Part shown: in pieces, positions 1-5,033 of the stretch | Position numbering within the stretch: the first letter of the stretch is position 1 | Layout: every line of letters begins with the position of its first letter | Assembly: GCA_021323355.1 (NCBI GenBank) | Contig: JAJONK010000235.1 | Span: forward strand, 1 to 5,033 | From: Deltaproteobacteria bacterium | Lineage (GTDB): Bacteria > Desulfobacterota > Binatia > UBA9968 | Direction: 5' to 3' | DNA length: 5,033 nt | Made by a program: the position numbers and the translations under genes | The notes under the pieces: generated by a model | What the model was told of the DNA's origin: nothing | Databases searched by the model: none | The model's input: the letters and a program-made list of their open reading frames with translations, nothing else

Positions 1-1
1 C

Positions 2-496
2 CATCTGAAAGGCTTTAACTTACAGCGATGGATCGACGAAAACCGCAACAACTGGGGACAACGCCGGGTGATCTGGAATGATTCGGATTTCATCGCCTTT
101 GTCACTCGCGGACCCAACCGCCGCAAAGACTTTCATATCAACCCCGGTGATGAAATCTTCTATCAACTCGAAGGCGAACTCAATCTTCACTACTTATCCG
201 ACGGCAAGCCGGAGCTCGCGGTACTCAAGACCGGAGATCTTTTTCTTATGCCCGCGAGAGTGCCGCACTCGCCGAGGCGGCGCGAAGGTTCGTGGACGTT
301 TGTGGTTGAAAGGAAACGCACTCAGGACGAGAAGGATCGTTTTATCTGGATTTGCGAAGAATGCCAGAAGAGTCTCTATGAGACCGATGTGCGCTTCGAT
401 GATCCTTCAGATGCGGTGGCAAAAGCGAGCGAGGCGATGCGCAGCGATAAAAATCTGGCGACCTGTAAAAGCTGCGGTGCTGTTCTCGAGCTGTAG
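2..496 (+). CDS. nbaC: 3-hydroxyanthranilate 3,4-dioxygenase, 5'-partial
   Basis: Cupin-fold, Fe(II)-dependent, cytosolic enzyme that opens the ring of 3-hydroxyanthranilate to 2-amino-3-carboxymuconate semialdehyde (kynurenine or 2-nitrobenzoate pathways). Counting from the first complete codon at 2, the frame gives 164 residues. The iron ligands are visible as H45, E51 and H89, spaced as in the Cupriavidus enzyme (H51, E57, H95). The substrate-binding residues are R41, R93 and E103. The C-terminal rubredoxin-like site typical of bacterial members is intact: C118-x2-C121 and C155-x2-C158. The reading frame is open to the window edge, and the RWIDEN segment normally found near the N-terminus is present, so only about six to ten residues are missing. 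The GTG at 68 is inside the conserved region and is not the start. The gene converges on the molybdenum hydroxylase gene with a 69-nt gap. Family assignment is firm; activity on this exact substrate is inferred. Confidence 0.88.
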   Translation, partial: HLKGFNLQRWIDENRNNWGQRRVIWNDSDFIAFVTRGPNRRKDFHINPGDEIFYQLEGELNLHYLSDGKPELAVLKTGDLFLMPARVPHSPRRREGSWTFVVERKRTQDEKDRFIWICEECQKSLYETDVRFDDPSDAVAKASEAMRSDKNLATCKSCGAVLEL

Positions 497-518
497 TTCT
501 CAGATGAACCTAACGTGC

Positions 519-559
519 AAGAAAGATCGCCCAGCATTAGATAAACACTGGTTACGATC
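519..559 (-). terminator. Candidate intrinsic terminator of the minus-strand operon
   Basis: Read on the minus strand, the stem begins six nt after the hydroxylase stop codon: GATCG (559-555), a TAA/G internal loop, CCAG (551-548), a 13-nt loop, CTGG (534-531), then CGATC (529-525), followed by TTTCTT. The stem is interrupted and only moderately GC-rich, and the U-tract is short, so termination may be weak. On the plus strand no T-run follows, so it would not obviously serve the convergent dioxygenase gene. Confidence 0.4.
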
Positions 560-565
560 TGAAAC

Positions 566-2905
566 TCACCCGGTTTTCAATCTAGCTTCCGCTTGATCCT
601 TCGTTTGTTCTTCCGCCTTAGCTTGCAAAGCGCGCCAGATCTTTGGCGGCGTTAACGGCAAATCCTGAATTCTCACGCCCACCGCGCGCGAAACCGCATT
701 GGCAATCGCCGACGCCACAGGCAGCAAGCCTCCCTCGCCGATGCCTTTCGATCCAAATGGTCCAGGGCCGTTGCCATTCTCGATCAGGATGGTATGCAAA
801 CCGTCAGGCAGGTCGCGAAAGGTCGGAACCCGATAATCCACCAGATTGCCATTCAACAACTGACCATCTTCGTAAACCATCTCTTCCATCAGCGAGTGAC
901 CAATGCCGAACATTACGGCGCCTTCGTCTTGGCCAATGCACTGATCGGGGTTGATCGCCTTGCCTGTGTCGCAGACCGAAACATAGTTGAGCAGGTGAAC
1001 GACGCCGGTTTCGGGATCTACCTCGAGATCAACGCCGCCCCAGCCTATTTCCCAAAACGTGGCCGTGGAGCCCAAGACCGCCTTTTTGCTTCGTTTGTCT
1101 TTATACAACCCTTTGGCGATGATCTCTCCGGCTTTGCTGCCGAAGAAATCGACGATGACCTTGCTATAACTGATGCTTTGGCCGTTCTGCGAGTGGATTT
1201 CGCCATTCTGAATAAACAGATCTTCAGGCTTCTGCTTAAGAACTTTGCCGGCACATTGAAAAAGTTGCCGCTTGGCATCCTGCGCCGCGCGCTGCACCGC
1301 TAGGCCCATCACCACCATTGAGCTACTCGCGCTGGTGGAAATGTCATAAGGAGTCACATCAGTATCGAGTTGGGCAACCGTAATCTGGTCGAGGCTGAGG
1401 CCGAGCTCCTCGGCGACGACCTGACTCAGTGCGGTGCGCGGGCCCTGTCCAACCTCGACCGTTCCGGTTAATAGAACGACGCTGCCATCGGACGACATTT
1501 TCACTGTCGCGCCGGCGACCTTATAAGTGCCGCCCCCGTCTTTGATGCAGCAGCTAAGCCCTTTGGCTCGATTGGGTTTCGTGTCGCGCTCCTGCCACTT
1601 GATTGTATCCGCGACTTTGCGCAGCCCTTCCTCCAGATCGCAGTCCACCGGCGTATCGCCTGCGGTATAGAGATCGCCCTTCTTCAGCAGATTCTTCAAG
1701 CGAAACTCGAGCGGATCGATGCCCAGCCGGTCCGCCATCATGTCCATTTGGGATTCATACGCCCAAGTAACCTGCAACGCGCCAAATCCCCGGAAAGCGC
1801 CAGCGGGAACGGTGTTGGTGTAAACTCCATGAGCTTCGACTTTGGCGTGGGGAATTTTGTAGGGACCGAGCGAACGATAACCGGCCTTTTGAGTGACCCG
1901 CGGCCCGGCATCGGCATAGGCGCCAGTGTCCATATAAATCTGACACTCTCTCGCCAACAATCGACCCTCTTTATTAACCGCCGTCTTGACCGTGACCCTA
2001 GCCGGATGACGCGTCACAGTTTTAAAACTTTCATTCACCGAGAGCGCGAGCTTTACCGGGCGCCGAGTTTTCCAAGTCAAGGCCGCGGCAATAGGCTCTG
2101 CTTTGACATACAATTTGCCGCCATACCCGCCGCCGACGTACGGCACGATGACACGGATACGGCTAAGCGGCAGGCGAAAAATTCCCGACAAATGATCGCG
2201 CAGCGTGAAGGGATCCTGGCACGAGGCCCATACAGTCAGCTTTTCGCCGTCGTAACTGGCGATACTGATATGCGCTTCCAGAGAGTAATGCTGTACCTTT
2301 TGAAAGCGAAAGGTGTCTTCAAAAACGTGATCGGCCTGAGCGAAGGCCTTATCGACATCGCCCCGGCCAAAGCCCAGGTAATAACAGATGTTGGTGCCGT
2401 TGAATCTCGGTGGCGCTCCATAAGTCGAGCCGCGCAGTTCCGCTCGCGCGACATCGCCTTCATGCACCTGAATTGCTCCTGGCGCTGTCGCTTCCTCGAT
2501 GTTGGTTACCTTCGCCAGCTCTTCGTACTCGACTTCGATAAGATCCAAAGCGGCTTCGGCAATTGCCGGATCCTCGGCCATTACCGCGGCCACCGGATCG
2601 CCGACGTATCTGACCTTGTCCACGGCAACAATCGATTGATCTTTATAGGTTGCCCCGTATTTGTAATTATATTCTGTAATATCGTCGCGCGTCAGCGTGG
2701 CGATAACTCCCGACAGTTCTTTCGCCTTAGACGCATCCACCTTGAGCAAGCGAGCATGGGCCACCGGGCTGCGAAGTATCTTGGCGTAACCCATCGCCGG
2801 CAGCTCGATGTCTCCGGTGTAAACGGCCTTGCCCGTCACCTTTTCGATACCATCAACGCGGTGCGCGTCTTTACCGGCGATAGTAAAGGTTTGTGTGTAG
2901 TTCAT
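566..2905 (-). CDS. Xanthine dehydrogenase family molybdopterin-binding (large) subunit
   Basis: Large catalytic subunit (779 aa) of a molybdenum hydroxylase, the family of xanthine dehydrogenase, CO dehydrogenase CoxL, 4-hydroxybenzoyl-CoA reductase HcrA and nicotinate or quinoline-type dehydrogenases. These enzymes hydroxylate, or in HcrA reductively dehydroxylate, aromatic or heteroaromatic carbons. The N-terminal a/b-hammerhead domain spans about residues 16-130 (RVDG, KVTG, LRSPVAHAR). The Moco domains follow, with QHYSLE at 205-210, the glycine-rich GGGYGGK at 258-264, GAFRGFG at 369-375 and EVGQG at 484-488. The catalytic-base motif GIGEGG carries E724, the counterpart of the xanthine dehydrogenase active-site Glu. 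Length is normal for a stand-alone large subunit; there is no fused 2Fe-2S or FAD domain. The ATG at 2905 is the only reasonable start, because an in-frame TAA lies at 2917-2915 and RVDG begins at residue 16. No clear Shine-Dalgarno precedes it. No small iron-sulfur or FAD subunit gene is adjacent. Substrate cannot be assigned from motifs. Confidence 0.9.
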   Translation of the reverse strand: MNYTQTFTIAGKDAHRVDGIEKVTGKAVYTGDIELPAMGYAKILRSPVAHARLLKVDASKAKELSGVIATLTRDDITEYNYKYGATYKDQSIVAVDKVRYVGDPVAAVMAEDPAIAEAALDLIEVEYEELAKVTNIEEATAPGAIQVHEGDVARAELRGSTYGAPPRFNGTNICYYLGFGRGDVDKAFAQADHVFEDTFRFQKVQHYSLEAHISIASYDGEKLTVWASCQDPFTLRDHLSGIFRLPLSRIRVIVPYVGGGYGGKLYVKAEPIAAALTWKTRRPVKLALSVNESFKTVTRHPARVTVKTAVNKEGRLLARECQIYMDTGAYADAGPRVTQKAGYRSLGPYKIPHAKVEAHGVYTNTVPAGAFRGFGALQVTWAYESQMDMMADRLGIDPLEFRLKNLLKKGDLYTAGDTPVDCDLEEGLRKVADTIKWQERDTKPNRAKGLSCCIKDGGGTYKVAGATVKMSSDGSVVLLTGTVEVGQGPRTALSQVVAEELGLSLDQITVAQLDTDVTPYDISTSASSSMVVMGLAVQRAAQDAKRQLFQCAGKVLKQKPEDLFIQNGEIHSQNGQSISYSKVIVDFFGSKAGEIIAKGLYKDKRSKKAVLGSTATFWEIGWGGVDLEVDPETGVVHLLNYVSVCDTGKAINPDQCIGQDEGAVMFGIGHSLMEEMVYEDGQLLNGNLVDYRVPTFRDLPDGLHTILIENGNGPGPFGSKGIGEGGLLPVASAIANAVSRAVGVRIQDLPLTPPKIWRALQAKAEEQTKDQAEARLKTG

Positions 2906-2953
2906 GATCGGAAATTAAACAGGCCACGGCGTTGATTGCACGTGCCTCAACAT

Positions 2954-3100
2954 TTACTTGCGGATTTTTGGACTATCTTTTTCCGGAAAATAGAGATCGC
3001 AGTACGGACAATGAAAGTTCATACCGGATCCCAGCATATGCGGATTGACAACAAAGGTTTTCTTACACGTCGGACACGTCACTTCAACCGCCTGGCCCAT
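2954..3100 (-). CDS. Small zinc-ribbon protein between decarboxylase and hydroxylase genes
   Basis: A 48-residue ORF read from ATG 3100 to TAA 2954. It has two CPxC knuckles, C9-P-T-C12 and C31-P-Y-C34, separated by 18 residues. This is the C-x2-C-x18-C-x2-C pattern of a zinc ribbon, resembling MJ0042-type CXXC finger domains (hydrophobic FVV after the first knuckle, LYF after the second). The tail is basic (KIRK). There is no signal peptide or membrane segment. An excellent GAGGAGG ribosome binding site at 3111-3105 lies four nt before the ATG, which strongly supports translation. It sits 49 nt after the UbiD-family gene and 48 nt before the hydroxylase gene on the same strand, so it is probably co-transcribed. 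Known multi-subunit decarboxylases (BsdBCD, VdcBCD) carry a small Cys-rich D subunit, so a role as an accessory subunit of the decarboxylase is plausible but inferred. It could instead assist hydroxylase maturation or be a regulator. Confidence 0.82.
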   Translation of the reverse strand: MGQAVEVTCPTCKKTFVVNPHMLGSGMNFHCPYCDLYFPEKDSPKIRK

Positions 3101-3104
3101 GATT

Positions 3105-3111
3105 CCTCCTC
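3105..3111 (-). promoter_or_regulatory. Ribosome binding site of the small zinc-ribbon gene
   Basis: GAGGAGG on the minus strand, four nt upstream of the ATG at 3100-3098. It is a near-perfect anti-16S complement and is the main support that this very short ORF is a real gene. Confidence 0.8.
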
Positions 3112-3149
3112 AATAAGCTGGATGATGAATTTACTCTTAAGTACCCAAA

Positions 3150-4595
3150 TTATGCCCAGTAAGTCGTCCGATCCATCGGAATATGCTGCAAGACTTCTCC
3201 GGGCACGTATTCCTCCAGCTTAATGCGGGCCATGGCTTCGTCGGGACATTTGGATACCGGTGAGAACGGTCGATCCAGGGGCTTGGTCGCATCGACGATC
3301 ATGCCCGAGGTTTTGATCTCGTCCAACAATGAAGGATCCAAGAAATTGCCGCGGAACAACGGCTGCAGGATACTGATCTGCTTGTGTGGCTGCACCCGGG
3401 TGGCAATCGCCCAGAGGATATCGGTGGGATTAAACACATCGATATCATCGTCAAACACGAACACGTTCTTGGTGTGGTCGAAAGTCAATGCAGCGGCGGC
3501 GGCGCGACCCGGATCGCCTTCGGACATCTTCTTCATGGAAATAAAGACATTGTAGTGCGCGTGCCGGCCCTGCTTACAGACCGCGGTCACACCGGGAACG
3601 GCTTCGCGGCAACGGCGCAGATAGGCGCCTTCGCGTGGCAGATCCATCCACGGCTTATCGCCTTCCGGTGTGATGACCGACTGGTACATCGCGCCGTTAC
3701 GATAATTGATCGCGCGGACTTCATAGTCTACGCAAGTAGTATAACGTTGCGGACCTAGATAGCCGGGCGCTTCGCCGAACGGACCTTCGACAACCCGCTT
3801 GCCGGGCTTCAATACGCCTTCGATGACGATTTCGGCATCGGCTGGAATAAGCAAATCTTCGCCAAAGGTTTCCGAAGCTACCAAACGCAAGGGCTCACCG
3901 AGATAGCCGCCGATAACATCATACTCGCTGACTTCGAACGGACCGCTGTAGCATGCGCCCATGTGATACGCCGGATGATGCCCGAGCACCGTCGCGACCG
4001 GCATCTCCATATTGTTCTCCTCGTAGTCCTTGTAGATTTTCCATAAGTGGCGCGGCGACGCATACAGAGCCGTGGAGTTCTTAGATTTGACCTCCATGCG
4101 GTGATACGAACAATTATAGATCCCTGACTTCCGGTCTTTGGTGATCGTCGACAAAACGATATAGGGACCACCGTCCATCTCGTGGTGTCTCATGATCGGT
4201 ATCTGGTAAAGATCAACGTCCTTGCCAACCATAATGTTTTCTTTTACCGGAGCCTGTTTTTTGTCGACGATGCTGGGAGGGATCCGATGTTCTTCCATCT
4301 CGAGACATTTTTCAGCCATCTGCGGCCGGCTCGCAGTCTTAGGCATGCCTAAAGCGATCTGGGTCTTTCCCTGGGAAATCTCACAGTTCATCGTAAGCTT
4401 GATCGGACCAACTTTGCCGTTGAGATTTAGCGGATTGTCAAAAATGATAATCGGAAATTTCTTTTGCGCGCCGAGATGCTTGATGATCGCCGTGACATCA
4501 TAGTTTGCTGGATTTACTTCTTTTTTGATATGAATCACCTCGCCGGGTAACTCGCGCTGGCAATCTGCAATAAACGTCCTGAGATCCTTTGCCAT
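3150..4595 (-). CDS. UbiD-family prenyl-FMN-dependent (de)carboxylase
   Basis: A 481-residue member of the UbiD family, cytosolic enzymes that use prenylated FMN (made by UbiX-type prenyltransferases) to decarboxylate or carboxylate aromatic and unsaturated acids. Compared with Aspergillus niger Fdc1, N161 matches N168 (cofactor/metal), R166 matches R173 (catalytic), H183 in SPRHLWKIY matches H191 (metal), and E270 and E275 in the EGPFGE motif match E277 and E282 (E282 is the proton donor). The E-R-E catalytic set is therefore complete. The PADAEIVIEG segment at 251-260 is typical of the family. At the position of the third metal ligand, Fdc1 E233, the local alignment gives R237 (GEPLRLV instead of the usual GEPLELV). 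Length is normal. The ATG at 4595 has an AGGAGGA site at the right distance. It is first of a probable three-gene transcript with the zinc-ribbon and hydroxylase genes. No ubiX homologue lies in the window. True ubiquinone-pathway UbiD is unlikely given the context, so no symbol is given; the substrate is unknown. Confidence 0.92.
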   Translation of the reverse strand: MAKDLRTFIADCQRELPGEVIHIKKEVNPANYDVTAIIKHLGAQKKFPIIIFDNPLNLNGKVGPIKLTMNCEISQGKTQIALGMPKTASRPQMAEKCLEMEEHRIPPSIVDKKQAPVKENIMVGKDVDLYQIPIMRHHEMDGGPYIVLSTITKDRKSGIYNCSYHRMEVKSKNSTALYASPRHLWKIYKDYEENNMEMPVATVLGHHPAYHMGACYSGPFEVSEYDVIGGYLGEPLRLVASETFGEDLLIPADAEIVIEGVLKPGKRVVEGPFGEAPGYLGPQRYTTCVDYEVRAINYRNGAMYQSVITPEGDKPWMDLPREGAYLRRCREAVPGVTAVCKQGRHAHYNVFISMKKMSEGDPGRAAAAALTFDHTKNVFVFDDDIDVFNPTDILWAIATRVQPHKQISILQPLFRGNFLDPSLLDEIKTSGMIVDATKPLDRPFSPVSKCPDEAMARIKLEEYVPGEVLQHIPMDRTTYWA

Positions 4596-4599
4596 CGAC

Positions 4600-4606
4600 T
4601 CCTCCT
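4600..4606 (-). promoter_or_regulatory. Ribosome binding site of the UbiD-family gene
   Basis: AGGAGGA on the minus strand, four nt before the ATG at 4595-4593. It fixes the chosen start. Confidence 0.8.
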
Positions 4607-4638
4607 ACACGAATGTATGAAATATTTTATGCAAAATC

Positions 4639-4665
4639 ATTATCCAATGCCCCCATCATTGTCAA
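4639..4665 (-). promoter_or_regulatory. Candidate sigma-70-type promoter for the decarboxylase operon
   Basis: On the minus strand there is a perfect TTGACA (-35) at 4665-4660, then 15 nt, then GATAAT (-10, five of six matches) at 4644-4639. The 15-nt spacer is shorter than the optimal 17. A second -10-like TAAAAT at 4629-4624 has no good -35 partner. The implied leader is roughly 35-40 nt before the ATG at 4595, and the region is locally AT-rich. Supported by pattern only. Confidence 0.45.
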
Positions 4666-4680
4666 TTCAGGCGCTTTAGA

Positions 4681-4715
4681 GCGAGTGTTTTCACGAGCTC
4701 ACGAAAAGTGCTCGC
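4681..4715. repeat. Imperfect inverted repeat upstream of the promoter candidate
   Basis: GCGAG (4681-4685) pairs with CTCGC (4711-4715), and TTTTC (4688-4692) pairs with GAAAA (4703-4707), around a 10-nt centre containing palindromic GAGCTC. It begins 16 bp upstream of the -35 hexamer, a position where an activator could bind. Neither side is followed by a T-run, so it is not a convincing intrinsic terminator for the amidohydrolase gene that ends at 4837. The rest of the 241-nt gap (4596-4836) shows no coding or RNA signal that I can recognise. Confidence 0.35.
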
Positions 4716-4836
4716 CAAGCGTTAGAATCAACCAGCACCAGATACGAAATTCGATTCAGCGTTGAACAGACGTCTGCCAGAAGAGTGGATGGGCCAGGAC
4801 AGTTGATCTCCAAAACCTCAGTGGCGAACCGAAGTT

Positions 4837-5033
4837 CTAGATACGAGCCTGATCCTCTTGTCTCCGCGCGCCGTTGCCGTTCATTCCGAATAAGCGCATC
4901 GCGTTGCCACCGAGAACCCGTTCTTTGTCCTGCTCTGATACCTCTTTCATGCCTTTGATAACTTCAACGGTTTTCGGCCAAGTGGCAACTGCGTCACCAT
5001 GATCAAAATCGCTGCCGATGATAATGTTGTGAT
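4837..5033 (-). CDS. Amidohydrolase-2 family protein, C-terminal end (5'-partial)
   Basis: The last 64 residues of a minus-strand protein whose N-terminal part lies beyond the window edge; the stop is TAG at 4839-4837. The piece contains IIIGSDFDHGD, the last-strand motif of the metal-dependent TIM-barrel amidohydrolase-2 family, in which the Asp of GSD is a metal or catalytic residue. It is followed by the typical ending: a helix, SEQDKERVLGGNAMRLFGM, and a short polar tail. The family covers hydrolases and non-oxidative decarboxylases, including aminocarboxymuconate-semialdehyde decarboxylase (ACMSD) and gamma-resorcylate decarboxylase. True ACMSDs tend to read GTDYPFP here, so a generic amidohydrolase is more likely than a classical ACMSD. 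It has the same orientation as the decarboxylase operon but is 241 nt upstream, so it is perhaps a separate unit. Family call is good; function is open because the active-site HxH region is not visible. Confidence 0.8.
   Translation of the reverse strand, partial: HNIIIGSDFDHGDAVATWPKTVEVIKGMKEVSEQDKERVLGGNAMRLFGMNGNGARRQEDQARI

Noticed and set aside
68..496. GTG at 68 as the start of the dioxygenase
   Set aside because: The same frame is open to base 2 and encodes the conserved RWIDEN region upstream, so the GTG is an internal valine and the gene runs off the left edge.
500..562. Outer inverted repeat TCAGAT/ATCTGA around the convergent gap
   Set aside because: Only six bp with a 51-nt separation. 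It is expected by chance at this size; the inner GATCG/CCAG hairpin is the better terminator candidate.
1748..2935. Long plus-strand ORF of 395 codons opposite the hydroxylase gene
   Set aside because: It is an antisense shadow of the strongly conserved molybdenum hydroxylase frame, with no recognisable domain and an odd composition rich in Arg and Ile.
2936..3223. Plus-strand ORF of 95 codons across the UbiD/hydroxylase gap
   Set aside because: It overlaps the minus-strand zinc-ribbon gene, which has a strong ribosome binding site and a clear cysteine pattern; the plus-strand product has no recognisable motif.
4681..4715. The inverted repeat as an intrinsic terminator for the amidohydrolase gene
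   Set aside because: No T-run follows the stem on the minus strand, and it lies about 120 nt past the stop codon.

Overview
This is a bacterial window with moderate GC by eye and strong AGGAGG-type ribosome binding sites, densely packed with genes for aromatic or N-heteroaromatic acid breakdown. Nothing in it fixes the taxon. No phage, IS, CRISPR, tRNA or rRNA signal was seen. The gene families fit an uncultured or environmental aromatic-degrading bacterium, but that is inference.

Layout: at the left edge, on the plus strand, lies most of a cupin-type 3-hydroxyanthranilate 3,4-dioxygenase (2-496, a few N-terminal residues cut off). It converges on a minus-strand gene set read from right to left. 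That set consists of a UbiD-family prenyl-FMN decarboxylase (4595 to 3150), a very small zinc-ribbon protein of 48 residues (3100 to 2954), and the molybdenum-cofactor large subunit of a xanthine-dehydrogenase-family hydroxylase (2905 to 566). The gaps are 49 and 48 nt, so these three probably form one transcript. A TTGACA-containing promoter candidate lies before the decarboxylase, and a hairpin with a short U-rich tail follows the hydroxylase. At the right edge, also on the minus strand, is the C-terminal end of an amidohydrolase-2-family protein (4837-5033), separated from the decarboxylase by 241 nt.

How they may work together (inference): the molybdenum hydroxylase family adds water-derived oxygen to aromatic or heteroaromatic rings, UbiD enzymes remove or add ring carboxylates, the cupin dioxygenase opens an ortho-aminophenol-carboxylate ring, and amidohydrolase-2 proteins include the decarboxylase (ACMSD) that acts on the dioxygenase product. 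The most interesting item is the small zinc-ribbon gene. Its position right after a UbiD-type decarboxylase gene resembles the small D subunit of BsdBCD/VdcBCD hydroxyarylic acid decarboxylases, although its sequence looks different and shorter.
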